Notes: a model not told the origin generated them from the letters alone. Counted from the first letter of the stretch, positions 10,660 through 19,924 are shown. The stretch is DNA of 64,000 bases from Bacillota bacterium (GCA_030024085.1 JASEJE010000011.1:1-64000); one strand, 5' to 3'. Made by a program: numbers and translations.

Positions 10660-11835
10660 TCAGGCCCGGTGCACGACAACCCCGCCGACGACTGTCGCGC
10701 GCACCTCCCCCAGCTTGTCCATGAGGACCAGGTCGGCGTCCTTGCCCTCCTCTATGCTGCCTTTGCGGTCGTGGACCCCCACCACCCTCGCGGGAACCTG
10801 CGACGCCATTGCGACCGCCTGGGCAAGCGGAACGCCCAGATCATCCATCGCCCGCCGGACCGCCCTGTCAAGCGTGAGAACGCTCCCGGCAAGGTTTCCG
10901 TCCGGGAGCCTGACCGCCCCGCCCTCATAGATGACCCGCTGCCCGCCGAGCGCGTACTCGCCCTCGGGCATGCCGGCAGCCATTGTGGCGTCAGTGATGA
11001 GGGCGAGCCTGTCCCTTCCCTTGCACCTGTATAGGACGGTCGCCACAGCGGGATGCAGGTGGAAGCCGTCCAGGATGGCCTCTGTGGTAAGGTCGTCACA
11101 TGCAAGCATCGCACCAGCCATGCCGGGGTTTCTGTGATGCAGCCCGCGCATGGCGTTGAACGCGTGTGTCACATGGGTCGCGCCCGCCTCGACCGCGCGC
11201 GCGACATCCTCGAACGATGCCATGGAGTGGCCGAGCGACACCCTCACCCCTCGCGCGACCGCCGCCTCGATGAACTCCCGGGCGCCCTCGAGCTCGGGCG
11301 CAACGGTGGTGACCCTCACGAGGCCGCCTGACTCCTCGATGAGCCTGTCCAGCTCATGGATGCTCGGAGGGCGAATCACGTCGAGCGGCTGGGCGCCGCG
11401 GCTATCCGGATTGACCCAGGGGCCCTCCAGGTGTACACCGAGAACCTCGGCTCCACCTGTTCCACGCTTCGCCGCGTCCGCCACGGCCCGCACAGCACCC
11501 GCAAGATCCTCGTGGCGCGCGGCCATCGTCGTGGGGACCATGGAGGTGGTGCCGTGACGCGCATGTGCCCGGCACATGGCGGACACAGCCTCGTACGTGC
11601 CTTCCAGGACGTCGTGGCCGCCTCCCCCGTGCACGTGGATGTCGACGAACCCGGGCGCTACCAGGAGGCCCGATGCGTCGAGGACTTCGTGGCCGGCGGT
11701 GGAATACTCCCTGAACTCACCGTGTGACCCAACCTTCGCGATCCTGCCCCCGGAGACTACGAGGAACCCCGAGACCATTATACCTTGTGGCGTCAAGATG
11801 TCAGCGTTCTTGATGATCACCTGCAGTGTCCTCAT
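10660..11835 (-). CDS. nagA: N-acetylglucosamine-6-phosphate deacetylase
   Basis: A 391-residue amidohydrolase removing acetate from GlcNAc-6-phosphate to feed NagB. Metal-binding and catalytic residues are visible in FVDIHVHGGGG, HLEGPWVNP, SLGHSMAS, HAFNAMRG and ITDATMAAG. Its length is normal. The start has GGAGCG nine bases upstream. Repeat copy R3 separates it from the kinase gene upstream. Confidence 0.96.
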   Translation of the reverse strand: MRTLQVIIKNADILTPQGIMVSGFLVVSGGRIAKVGSHGEFREYSTAGHEVLDASGLLVAPGFVDIHVHGGGGHDVLEGTYEAVSAMCRAHARHGTTSMVPTTMAARHEDLAGAVRAVADAAKRGTGGAEVLGVHLEGPWVNPDSRGAQPLDVIRPPSIHELDRLIEESGGLVRVTTVAPELEGAREFIEAAVARGVRVSLGHSMASFEDVARAVEAGATHVTHAFNAMRGLHHRNPGMAGAMLACDDLTTEAILDGFHLHPAVATVLYRCKGRDRLALITDATMAAGMPEGEYALGGQRVIYEGGAVRLPDGNLAGSVLTLDRAVRRAMDDLGVPLAQAVAMASQVPARVVGVHDRKGSIEEGKDADLVLMDKLGEVRATVVGGVVVHRA

Positions 11836-11854
11836 CCAATCGCTCCAATCGCGC

Positions 11855-12040
11855 AGAGTGAGGGTTCATTAATCCCTCCCTGCTTTCCAGCGCCTGCCGG
11901 GTTGCCGGTATTGCCCTCCGGGGACGGCGCGTGCGGTGAGATGCGTTCGAATTCGGCACTTGAAGCCAGCCGAACTCCAGGCGCCCCGCCCTGGCAGCAC
12001 CGCGAGCCCCAACACCGTCAGAAGAAGTAGCGCAGACTTA
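11855..12040. repeat. Dispersed palindromic repeat, copy R3
   Basis: A nearly full-length copy between the kinase stop and nagA. The left end AGTGAGGGTTC matches R4 and R10; the right end (CCCCAACACCGTCAG then GCGCAGACTTA) matches R6 and R9. It begins directly at the kinase stop codon, inside an otherwise tight operon. Confidence 0.88.
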
Positions 12041-13009
12041 TCAAGGGAGCGAGTCCTCGATGTTCGCAATGACCTTGCCTGTGAGCCGGCCGCCCGCCTC
12101 CTGGATGCCCAGGAGGTAAGCCCCTACGACAGGGGGGAATCGCGCCTCCACGACCTCGCATGCAGGAGCCACCTTGGCCAGCTCCTTTGCGAGGGCTCGT
12201 TTGACGGTGTCGCCTGCGGCGAACACGCCGCCCGCGGTGACGCAGAGCACGCCGTCGTTCTGCATGCCCAGGGCCTTCGCGACGCTCGCCGCGGCGAGGC
12301 CAAGCTCGGTCCCTGCGCGGCGCAGTATGCGGCGTGCAACGGTATCCCCTTTGCGGGCCGCATCCGCCACAAGCACGGCCAGCGCGGCTATACCCGTCCT
12401 TCCGAGACCCTTTCGGTACGTCAGGTCAACCAGGTCGTCCGCTGAGTCTATCCTGAAATGCTGCAGCACGGCCTCGGAGAGCGCCGTGGGCCCGCCCCGG
12501 CCGTCGCTCGCCCGGACCACCGACGCAAGGGCCTCGCGTCCGATATCGTAGGCGCTGCCTTCGTCGCCGAGAATGTATCCCCAGCCGCCCGCCCTCTTTC
12601 TCTCACCCCTGGCGTTCATTCCGAAGGCCACCGACCCGGTGCCGGCGATCACGACCACGCCCGGCTGGCCCAGGGTGCCCCCGGCGAGAGCTATCACGGC
12701 GTCGTTCTCCACCACAACCTTCGACGCGATGCCGGCGCTCTGCAGGAGGCCGGACACCGCCTCACGGTCGCCCTGCCTGTGCACCCCGGCGGCGCCGATG
12801 AAAGCGACGTCAAGAGCCTCATCGCCGGCGGGCAGCAGGTGTCGGGCTTTGCCTGCTGCGGCGAGGATCTCGGCCTTCATGCCCTCAGGGCCCGAGACCT
12901 GGTAGTTGGCCGGGCCTGCCCATGTGCGGGCGAGCACCTCACCGTGCACCGTCCCTACCAGGCAATCCGTCTTCGTGCCGCCTGCGTCTATTGCGATGAC
13001 GAGCCCCAT
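12041..13009 (-). CDS. BadF/BadG/BcrA-type amino-sugar kinase
   Basis: A 322-residue ASKHA-fold ATPase with the phosphate-1 loop AIDAGGTKTDCLVG, the adenosine motif VTAGGVFAAGD and a central VIAGTGSVAFG. This family includes GlcNAc kinase and the clostridial MurNAc/GlcNAc kinase MurK. It overlaps murQ by 22 bases, so a role in phosphorylating MurNAc or GlcNAc is likely. A second member lies at 14169-15152; which takes which sugar cannot be read from sequence. Confidence 0.88.
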   Translation of the reverse strand: MGLVIAIDAGGTKTDCLVGTVHGEVLARTWAGPANYQVSGPEGMKAEILAAAGKARHLLPAGDEALDVAFIGAAGVHRQGDREAVSGLLQSAGIASKVVVENDAVIALAGGTLGQPGVVVIAGTGSVAFGMNARGERKRAGGWGYILGDEGSAYDIGREALASVVRASDGRGGPTALSEAVLQHFRIDSADDLVDLTYRKGLGRTGIAALAVLVADAARKGDTVARRILRRAGTELGLAAASVAKALGMQNDGVLCVTAGGVFAAGDTVKRALAKELAKVAPACEVVEARFPPVVGAYLLGIQEAGGRLTGKVIANIEDSLP

Positions 13010-13950
13010 GCCGCCCCTCCTTCCGCCGCAAGCTCGAGCGCCCTTCGAACATGGCCGTCTGAGGCCTCGAGAAGCCTCTCGGCGCGCCCTCTATCTACGC
13101 CTGCCCGTTCCATCACGATGGCCACCTTCGCGTTCCCGCCCGATGCTGCGAGAAGCCGCCCGGCCTCGTCGCGGCCGACGCCCGTGGCGGCCATGATGAT
13201 CCTAGTCGCTCTGTCAACGAGCTTCCTGTTGCCGGGTCGCAGGTCAACCATGAGATTCCCGTATACCTTGCCGAGCCTCACCATGCTGGCAGTGGTGAGC
13301 ATGTTGAGCACCATCTTCTGGGCCGTGCCAGCCTTCATGCGCGTAGACCCGGTGATCACCTCGGGACCGGGGACAGGCTCGATGGCCACGTCTGCGACCG
13401 CCGCTATCGGCGATCCACTCGCGCACACGAGGGCAACGGTAGCCGCGCCGCGCGCCCGCGCCTCCTTGATGGCACCAAGCACGTAGGGCGTGCGCCCGCT
13501 TGCGGATATCCCGACCACGACGTCGCGCTCTCCGACTGCGTTTTCCGCCACATCCCTCGCGCCGAGGTCCGCATCGTCCTCGGCTCCCTCCACGGCGCTC
13601 CAGGCCGCATCGGGTCCCCCCGCGATGATGGCCTGCACAGTGTGGGGGTCCGTCCCGTAGGTGGGTGGGCACTCTGATGCATCGAGCATCCCCAGCCGCC
13701 CGCTGGAGCCGGCGCCCATGTATATGAGCCGCCCGCCCTGCCTCAGGCGAAGGACGATAAGGTCCACCGCCTCCGCAATGTGGCCGAGTTCGTCCTCGAC
13801 GGCGGAGGCGACCTTCTTGTCCTCGTCGTTGATGAGCTTCACGATGTCCCGCGTGGACAGGAGATCGATATCCGCGCTCCTGGGGTTTGACTCCTCCGTC
13901 AGCAGGCCTTCGAGATCTCTGTCGTTGTCCCTGTACATGTCCACGGGCAT
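12988..13950 (-). CDS. murQ: N-acetylmuramic acid 6-phosphate etherase
   Basis: A 320-residue SIS-domain lyase cleaving the lactyl ether of MurNAc-6-phosphate to give GlcNAc-6-phosphate and D-lactate. The signature GAGSSGRLGMLDASECPPTYG region, the EGAEDD acid motif and GSTRMKAGTAQK are intact. The start is uncertain by four codons: GGAGG abuts ATG 13950, so ATG 13938 may be used. It is flanked by two BadF-type kinases in the recycling cluster. Confidence 0.96.
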   Translation of the reverse strand: MPVDMYRDNDRDLEGLLTEESNPRSADIDLLSTRDIVKLINDEDKKVASAVEDELGHIAEAVDLIVLRLRQGGRLIYMGAGSSGRLGMLDASECPPTYGTDPHTVQAIIAGGPDAAWSAVEGAEDDADLGARDVAENAVGERDVVVGISASGRTPYVLGAIKEARARGAATVALVCASGSPIAAVADVAIEPVPGPEVITGSTRMKAGTAQKMVLNMLTTASMVRLGKVYGNLMVDLRPGNRKLVDRATRIIMAATGVGRDEAGRLLAASGGNAKVAIVMERAGVDRGRAERLLEASDGHVRRALELAAEGGAAWGSSSQ

Positions 13951-13978
13951 CCTCCAGTGGAACCCCCGCCGTTGACAT

Positions 13979-14171
13979 AAAGTGAGGGTTCGTCAGTTCC
14001 TCCCCGTTTGCCGGCGGCCGTTGGGCCCGCGGCGTTGCACTCGGGGCCGCGCCCCACGCGAGGCGCGCCTGGCCAAAACCCGGCCTGTCCAGCAAGTACC
14101 CAGATCTTGGCACCCTCGCGCGATCACCGCCGCCCCTCCCAAAGTCGGGAGCATCTGTGCATCCTCACTCA
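13979..14171. repeat. Dispersed palindromic repeat, copy R4
   Basis: A full-length copy. Left end AAAGTGAGGGTTCGTCAG and right end CATCCTCACTCAAA are imperfect inverted repeats. The interior (TTGCACTCGGGGCCGCGCCCC, CCAAAACCCGGCC, CCAAAGTCGGGAGCAT) aligns along its length with the reverse of R10. The right end supplies the stop codon of the neighbouring kinase. Confidence 0.9.
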
Positions 14172-15152
14172 AATGTACGCCTTCCACGTGCTCCAGAGTG
14201 CTTCCCGAACGCTCGACGCCGCCTCCACGCCTGCAAGGTCGAGGGCGGAGAGCACCGCGCCCAGCACGGGCGGATCCCTGAGCAGAATGAACTCGGCCCC
14301 AGGGAACTCCCTCAAGACATGTGATTCGAGCGTGTCAGTCATCACGGGGTCGTCGGCGTTTGCAAAGACCCCGCCGGAGAGCACGATCTTTACGCTGTCG
14401 CCTGGCGAGAACAGCTTCCGCAGGGCGGCGAGAATCGCTGTGGCAAGCTCTTCCCCCACCTCACGGAGGATGTCGCACGCCACCTCGTCGCCACGCTGTG
14501 CCGCCTCGAACACGAGAGGGGCCAGGAACGCCACGTGGACGTGGGACTCGGAGCCAGGGTAGAACCGTTCCACGAGGTCGTCCAGGTTCTCGAGGTGAAG
14601 CTTCCTGCATAGCATGTCATAGAGCATGGTGGGCTTGCCGCGGCCGTCGTGGCCGCGGGTTGCCATGCGAACGGCAAGCATGCCGATGTGGTTCGCCCCG
14701 GCGCCGTCCCCGAACATGTAGCCCAGCCCACCCACCTGCACCCGCTTGCCTTCGCGGTTGAACCCGATCACGTTTGTGCCGGTGCCGCAGACGGCCACCA
14801 CGCCCACACCGTCGCCGGTGGCGGCCCTGAGCGCTATCGTGGCGTCGTTCTCCAGGCCCACCCGGGGCGCCGGGTTCACCTCGGTCAGGAACTTCTCTAT
14901 AATGGCGAAGTCGGCAGGACGGTCGGCCCCGGCCATCCCGTAGAAGGCAGCCTCGAGGTCCGCCGGCGTGACACCGGCCGACTCGATGGCAAGGTCGATC
15001 GCCCTCTTGACCTGGCCCTTCGCAAGATCGACGCCGACGGCCTGAAAGTTCCCCGGGCCGGCCTTCCCCGCTCCGACCACGCGCCCGTCGAGAGCGCTCA
15101 CAAGCGCCAGGGTCTTCGTGCCGCCCGCATCGACTCCCAACACGCACTTCAT
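14169..15152 (-). CDS. BadF/BadG/BcrA-type amino-sugar kinase (second copy)
   Basis: A 327-residue ASKHA ATPase with VLGVDAGGTKTLALVS at the N-terminus, VAVCGTGTNVIGF in the middle and VLSGGVFAN toward the end. It is related to but clearly different from the kinase at 12041-13009. ATG 15152 shares its A with the stop codon of the upstream GHL10 gene (TAATG), indicating coupled translation. The stop codon lies in the terminal repeat of R4, so the last residues may have been altered by that insertion. Likely substrate: GlcNAc, MurNAc or a related sugar. Confidence 0.87.
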   Translation of the reverse strand: MKCVLGVDAGGTKTLALVSALDGRVVGAGKAGPGNFQAVGVDLAKGQVKRAIDLAIESAGVTPADLEAAFYGMAGADRPADFAIIEKFLTEVNPAPRVGLENDATIALRAATGDGVGVVAVCGTGTNVIGFNREGKRVQVGGLGYMFGDGAGANHIGMLAVRMATRGHDGRGKPTMLYDMLCRKLHLENLDDLVERFYPGSESHVHVAFLAPLVFEAAQRGDEVACDILREVGEELATAILAALRKLFSPGDSVKIVLSGGVFANADDPVMTDTLESHVLREFPGAEFILLRDPPVLGAVLSALDLAGVEAASSVREALWSTWKAYI

Positions 15153-16537
15153 TACCGCTCTGCCCCCTCTTCCGCCGCCTGGCCGCGGCCGCTCCCGCCT
15201 CCACCTCCGCGGGCAAGGGCCGGCGCCGACGCGCACGCCCTAAACGGCCCTTCGACGAGGGCTTCCCAGTACTCGGGCCGATCCCAGATGGCATCGTATG
15301 AGAACAGCACCACGCCCGCAACTCCGAGGCGCCTGGCCGCAGAGATCTTCTCGATACAGCCTGCCGGGTCCTCCAGCATGTTGTAGGCGCCCACGCCCGC
15401 CAGCACGCGTCCCCATGCAGGGGCGGCCTCCACCGCGTCGCCGACGTGCGCAGCGAAGCGCCCGGTATCGGGCGTGTACGCCATCGGAACCACGAAGTCA
15501 ACGATACCACGAGCAAGCCAGCCTTTCCAGTCCTGCAGCCTGTGCTCGGCGGCGTCCGCCGCATCGGGGAACACGGCGCATGACACCGCCACCCCCGGCT
15601 TCACCTGCTTGACATCCTCGTATACCCGGTGGACGACCTCTGTAACATGGTCACGCCGGAATGCGTCCCACTTCGCCGACAACTCCCGACGCAGCGTCTC
15701 TCCGCCCGGACCCTCGAACGCCTCGGGGCGTTTCGCGATGTCCAGAGGATCATACCCCGTGAGATCTCGAAACGCGTCCCTTGCCACCTCGCCGTATCCA
15801 AACCTCGGCGACGGGTATCTTATGTAATCGAAATGGACCCCGTCCACGTCGTAGTTGCTCACGACCTCCATGAAGACGTCATGGACATAAGTCTTCACAC
15901 CTTCTATCGCGGGATCGAGCATGGGCGAGACGATCTCGCCCCGGGCCATCTCCAGCGTATAGTCGAGGGTCGAGATACCCCGCTCATCGACGAGCGCCCA
16001 CTCAGGGTGCCGGCTGAGCACGTGCTCCGGCTGGTACTCCCGGCAGCCCAGCTTCCCCACGGTAAACGCATTGATCCATGCGTGTACCTGAAGGCCTGCC
16101 GCGTGGGCCCGCTCGATGCAGAACTCCAGTGGATCGAGGCCCTCCGCGACATCGGGCATCCGTGGCACCACGCTGCTCGTGTAATACGCCTCGCCACGCC
16201 CGTTCACCTGCACGAAAAGGGCGTTGAAGTTGTTCCTCGACGCGAGGTCCACCATCCTCTCCACCGACTCCCGGGTGGTCATACTCGTGCGAACCACCCA
16301 GAGGCCCCGCATCTCGTGTTCCGCAACCCACACCGCATCCGCCCGAGGTCTCATGAGAACGCACACCGCCCCTCCCATGACGAAGATGGCAACAGCAAGG
16401 CAGGCCCGACGGTGCTCCGGGCCTGCTTCTGCGAGCGTTGCGAAAAGCTTCCCTGCAAGTGCGAGAAAAGCGGAAAAGGCATCCAGGACGCCCCGGCCTA
16501 CCTGGAGAAGACGCGCGGGCCGACCCCCGGTTGGCAT
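15152..16537 (-). CDS. GHL10-family (DigH/YngK-like) glycoside hydrolase
   Basis: About 461 residues: an N-terminal region with one hydrophobic anchor (ACLAVAIFVMGGAVCVLM) and then a GHL10 TIM barrel (MRGLWVVRTSMTT, VQVNGRGEAYYTSSV, DGVHFDYIRYPSP, FVVPMAYTPDTG). E. coli DigH of this family cleaves denuded peptidoglycan glycans. The anchor places it outside the cytoplasmic membrane. ATG 16537 has GGGAG at good spacing; GTG 16549 is possible. Coupling to an amino-sugar kinase and proximity to murQ, nagA and nagB support a cell-wall turnover role. Confidence 0.88.
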   Translation of the reverse strand: MPTGGRPARLLQVGRGVLDAFSAFLALAGKLFATLAEAGPEHRRACLAVAIFVMGGAVCVLMRPRADAVWVAEHEMRGLWVVRTSMTTRESVERMVDLASRNNFNALFVQVNGRGEAYYTSSVVPRMPDVAEGLDPLEFCIERAHAAGLQVHAWINAFTVGKLGCREYQPEHVLSRHPEWALVDERGISTLDYTLEMARGEIVSPMLDPAIEGVKTYVHDVFMEVVSNYDVDGVHFDYIRYPSPRFGYGEVARDAFRDLTGYDPLDIAKRPEAFEGPGGETLRRELSAKWDAFRRDHVTEVVHRVYEDVKQVKPGVAVSCAVFPDAADAAEHRLQDWKGWLARGIVDFVVPMAYTPDTGRFAAHVGDAVEAAPAWGRVLAGVGAYNMLEDPAGCIEKISAARRLGVAGVVLFSYDAIWDRPEYWEALVEGPFRACASAPALARGGGGGSGRGQAAEEGAER

Positions 16538-16574
16538 ACCCTCTCCCACGGCTCACTTGCCTCCTCAAGGTCTC

Positions 16575-16700
16575 ACGTGTCAGTTAACGCAGGGCTCGCA
16601 GATTCCTGCCCGCTTTCCGGCGGCCGCCGGGTTACCGGTGTCGGACTCCGGGACGGCGCCCGAAGCGGGGTGCATCAGCGAAACCCGACCCGCCGCCCAT
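16575..16700. repeat. Dispersed palindromic repeat, fragment R5
   Basis: A diverged half element (AACGCAGGGCTCGCAGATTCC, CGGGTTACCGGTGT, CTCCGGGACGGCGCC) resembling the left half of R3, R4 and R10. Together with R6 it fills the 416-base gap between the GHL10 and PHP genes; no gene is seen there. Confidence 0.6.
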
Positions 16701-16744
16701 CGGCCGTATACCGTATGCCCGTCCGCTCGCGGACAGGCATGTAG

Positions 16745-16942
16745 CCAAGTATGGCGCCATGAGTTTGCGCCATCTTCCCTGACGGTGTTGGGGTTGGCGG
16801 TGCTTGCTAGGACGGGGCGCCTGGAATTTGGCTAGCCTTGAGCGCCAAATTCGAACGAGGCGCGCCGCGAGCGTGCCGTCCCCGGAGGGCAACACCGGCA
16901 ACCCTGGACAGGACTCACCCGCTGAGAAGTAGCGCGAGCCTG
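16745..16942. repeat. Dispersed palindromic repeat, copy R6
   Basis: A nearly complete copy in the reverse sense to R3: AAGTATGGCGCCATGAGTTT, CCTGACGGTGTTGGGGTTG, then AATTTGGCTAGCC facing GCGCCAAATTCGAACGAGG, and GGCAACACCGGCAACCCTGG near the end. The inner arms pair with each other as a long hairpin. Confidence 0.87.
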
Positions 16943-16953
16943 TGGCGATCTAC

Positions 16954-17700
16954 CTAGACCTCGGGCCTATCGAGCTCCATCCGGACCTTTCCGCGGGACC
17001 TGAGGAAGTCCATGACCCGCCCGACGCTGGTGTTGAGCACGAGGTCCTCCGGTAGACCCGCACGCTCCGCAAGCTCTATCGCTGCGTCGAACACCCCCAC
17101 CCGCGACGCATGGTGGGCATCGCTCCCGATGACCACGGCGACGCCGTACTCGGCAGCAAGCTCGGCAAAGCGAAGGCAGTTGTCGCGGCTCTCCAGCCTG
17201 ACCACGGTGAGCGACGAATTGTTGATCTCGAGGAGCTTGCCCAGGCGCTTCGCCGCCCGCACAACCTCCTCGATGTCCACTTGAAAGGCGGGGTTCCCCG
17301 GGTGAGCGATGGCGTCCACGTGGGGGTTCTCCATGGCGCCTATCATGGCCCTGGTGTTCTCCTCGACCGTCCCACCGTCGTAACCAGTGCCGGCGTGAAA
17401 TCCGGCGAGCACGAACTCCAGCTTCTTCAGGGAACGCTCGGGGAGGTCCAGATCGCCGGAGGGACTCGTTATGTTCGCCTCAACCCCCTTGAGGACCTCC
17501 ACCCCGGCGATGGTGGCCGGGACAACCCTCAGGTTACCGAAGTAGTAGCGATGCGGGCCGCCCGGGATGTTCGGGCCATGATCGGTGATGGCGATCATCT
17601 CGAGCCCGGCGTCACGGGCGGCGCGGGCCATCTCGTCGATGGTGTTGTATGCGTGTCCGCTTGCGACTGAGTGAGTGTGAAGATCTGCAACAAGCCGCAT
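16954..17700 (-). CDS. PHP-domain phosphoesterase (second copy)
   Basis: A 248-residue PHP protein with metal ligands in DLHTHSVASGHAYNT, ITDHGPN, GVEANI, AHPGNP and IGSDAHH, again YcdX-like. ATG 17700 has GGGAGG nine bases upstream. It lies 71 bases downstream of the GH57 gene and probably shares its transcript. Substrate unknown; a phosphosugar is likely. Confidence 0.88.
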   Translation of the reverse strand: MRLVADLHTHSVASGHAYNTIDEMARAARDAGLEMIAITDHGPNIPGGPHRYYFGNLRVVPATIAGVEVLKGVEANITSPSGDLDLPERSLKKLEFVLAGFHAGTGYDGGTVEENTRAMIGAMENPHVDAIAHPGNPAFQVDIEEVVRAAKRLGKLLEINNSSLTVVRLESRDNCLRFAELAAEYGVAVVIGSDAHHASRVGVFDAAIELAERAGLPEDLVLNTSVGRVMDFLRSRGKVRMELDRPEV

Positions 17701-17771
17701 TCTCAAGTCCTCCCGGGCGATCTCGGTGCCTGTATCACGGCGCCGCATGCTCGTGCGCTACAAGGAGCAAT

Positions 17772-19514
17772 TCAACGTCGGGAGGCTGATCCCTGCTTCA
17801 CAGAGAACGCGGCCGGATCGATATCGGGGAACAGGGCATCTATGGCCTCGATCTCCTCGAGATACCTCATGGCCTCAGGTGTGGCATCCCCCTGCTGGAG
17901 GGCGTCGAGAAGCCTCGTGAACCTGTGTCTGTGCTCGAGAAACCGCCTCGAGGCATAATCCGCGGCCTGATCGGTCGTGACGAGGAACGGCCAGTCGCTG
18001 CTCTGGAGGAGCAGGGCTTCGCGGGCCGCCTGCCTCAGGATCCGCTCCCTGAAGCTCCGTGGCGCGCCATCCGGCGTCCACGCGGAGAAGTCGCCGTCAG
18101 GACGCGGCGGCCGGACCGGGCCGTCATCCGCACACGCCACCATCGCCGCTATCCTCTCCATTTCGCCCTCGCTGGCGTGGACCTCGTCCCACATCCAGCC
18201 GGTAGCCTCGTTGTCCCAGATGTAGTGGCCTCCTCCCATACCCCAAGAACTCTCCACCAGGTCTATGCGGCCGGACGGGGGATGGTTCTCGAGATACCCG
18301 GCAGCCGTTGTGAGATCCACGTTCTCACTGCGGGCGAGCCCCTCGATCGCCCAGCGAAGCCAGTCCAGCCCCTCCATCCACCAGTGCCCGAAAAGCTCCA
18401 CGTCGAAAGGCGCAACGATGATGCCGTGCTTTCCCGTGTCCCTGTGGAAATCGCCGAGCAGCCTCTCCACGAGGCCGACGAAATGGTCCGCGTGCTCTCT
18501 CGCGCGGGCGAGGGCCGCCTCGTGCTGGTATACCTCCTTGGAGCCGAGGTCCACCAGCCTGCTCGTGACCTTCCAGTAACGAAACCCCGAAATCGAGTCA
18601 CGCTTATGGAACTCCCGGTAATTCCCGTCCCCGGGGTAGCCCCACTCCGACGACCATACCTGGAGAGCCGTTCGCTCGTTTCGTCCGAGGACGGCGATGC
18701 CGCTCCCGGGCAGCGAGTACGGCAGGTACGTCGTGAAGCCCGGCCGCGAGGGGACGTACCTCGGCGGAGGCTGTCGCTGCGGGAACCCTGCCCCATACAT
18801 GCCCACCGGCGTCCCGCCCTGGATGGCGTGGGCGTCCACGAAGAAGTGCCTGATCCCCATCGCCCCGAGGACACCATCCATACCGGCGCGTCCGAAGGCC
18901 GAGCCGGGCTCGCTGCGCGACGAGTCCCGGGGACGATAGCCGCACTCGGGCAGCCATATCCCCATCGGCTTCCTCCCGAAGCACCGTTCGTAGGTGTCAC
19001 ACCCCACCTTCACCTGGGCGCATACCGAGGACTCCCTTGCAAGGAGGGGCAGGTAGGCATGGGTCGCCGCGCCCGCCACCAGCTCGATGTGGCCCTCGTC
19101 CTGAAGCCGTCGGAAGGCCGAGACAAGGTCGCGCCTGTACCTTTCGTGGAAGCTCGTTCGCACCTTCTCGTACCGATCACGGTAGAACCGGGCGAGGTCG
19201 CGGAGGCGTCCCTCGCTCTCGGCCTCGAATCTCGCGATGTCCCCCTCGGCGGCGGCGATCTTCGTTTCTACGTACTCGTCGAAGCGAAACAGCATGTAGG
19301 GATCCTGAAGCTGGTCAAGAAGCACCGGCGTGAGCCCGACGGTCAGCCTCGCCGGGACGCCGCGGGCCACGAGGTCCGAGACGATGTCGAGGAGCGGGAT
19401 ATACGTCTCGGCCATGGCCTCAAACACCCACTCCTCGCCGAACGGCCACACCCCGGCCTTTCGGCAGTACGGCAGGTGGCTGTGGAGCACGAACACGAAC
19501 GACCCTGTGGACAC
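17772..19514 (-). CDS. GH57/DUF1957 alpha-glucan branching-type enzyme
   Basis: A 580-residue GH57 protein. Family motifs are seen in order: HSHLPYCRKAG (motif 1), GAATHAYLPLL, GIWLPECGYRPRD with the predicted nucleophile Glu, and APFDVELFGHWWMEG with the predicted acid Asp, followed by the C-terminal helical domain shared with GH57 branching enzymes. It would form alpha-1,6 branches on alpha-1,4-glucan in the cytosol. GTG 19514 has GAGGAGG upstream. It is divergent from the DUF4912 and second GH57 genes. Confidence 0.88.
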   Translation of the reverse strand: MSTGSFVFVLHSHLPYCRKAGVWPFGEEWVFEAMAETYIPLLDIVSDLVARGVPARLTVGLTPVLLDQLQDPYMLFRFDEYVETKIAAAEGDIARFEAESEGRLRDLARFYRDRYEKVRTSFHERYRRDLVSAFRRLQDEGHIELVAGAATHAYLPLLARESSVCAQVKVGCDTYERCFGRKPMGIWLPECGYRPRDSSRSEPGSAFGRAGMDGVLGAMGIRHFFVDAHAIQGGTPVGMYGAGFPQRQPPPRYVPSRPGFTTYLPYSLPGSGIAVLGRNERTALQVWSSEWGYPGDGNYREFHKRDSISGFRYWKVTSRLVDLGSKEVYQHEAALARAREHADHFVGLVERLLGDFHRDTGKHGIIVAPFDVELFGHWWMEGLDWLRWAIEGLARSENVDLTTAAGYLENHPPSGRIDLVESSWGMGGGHYIWDNEATGWMWDEVHASEGEMERIAAMVACADDGPVRPPRPDGDFSAWTPDGAPRSFRERILRQAAREALLLQSSDWPFLVTTDQAADYASRRFLEHRHRFTRLLDALQQGDATPEAMRYLEEIEAIDALFPDIDPAAFSVKQGSASRR

Positions 19515-19736
19515 GACAGATCCTCCTCGCTGAGGCTCTGTTTAGTATGAGCTGCGCACAGGTCCGCTATTCGGTGACACGCAGGGTCACTCCCAGGCAC
19601 GCGCAGCCGGCCCGAAAATCCGTTACCGTTTCTGGTAAATCCACGCAATGGCCCTCGAATAAACGCGCAGGGCGCAAGGGATATTATTACAGAGACGTGC
19701 CGGGGGACGCGCTCGAGCACGTCTGGTAGTTGTTGC
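19515..19736. other. Divergent intergenic region
   Basis: 222 bases between the divergent GH57 and DUF4912 genes. It is relatively AT-rich around 19650-19690 and may hold promoters for both directions, but I could not assign clear -35/-10 pairs. Copy R7 follows it. Confidence 0.4.
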
Positions 19737-19924
19737 TAAGCGTGAGTCCAGAAATCCATGCCGGTTTGGGAGGAGCTTCTGGGTCGCCGGTGCTTGCACG
19801 ACGGGGCGCTCTCGATTTGGCGAGCCTGAATACCAAACCCAACGAGGCTCACCGCACGCGCCGTCCCCGGGGTGCAACACCGGCAACCCCTGGAAAAGTG
19901 GTGGTGGTTTCTGGACCCGCACTT
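19737..19924. repeat. Dispersed palindromic repeat, copy R7
   Basis: A full-length copy with about 20-bp imperfect terminal inverted repeats: TAAGCGTGAGTCCAGAAA at one end and TTTCTGGACCCGCACTTGA at the other. The interior carries CGGTGCTTGCACGACGGGGC and GGGTGCAACACCGGCAACCCC as in other copies. It lies in the leader of the DUF4912 gene. Confidence 0.9.

Noticed and set aside
11940-11960. GTTCGAATTC word resembling a tRNA T-loop
   Set aside because: It belongs to the dispersed repeat (GTTCGAATTTGGC in other copies); no acceptor stem or anticodon arm is present.
17925-19550. 541-residue open frame on the plus strand
   Set aside because: It is the antisense shadow of the GH57 gene, which has all catalytic motifs.
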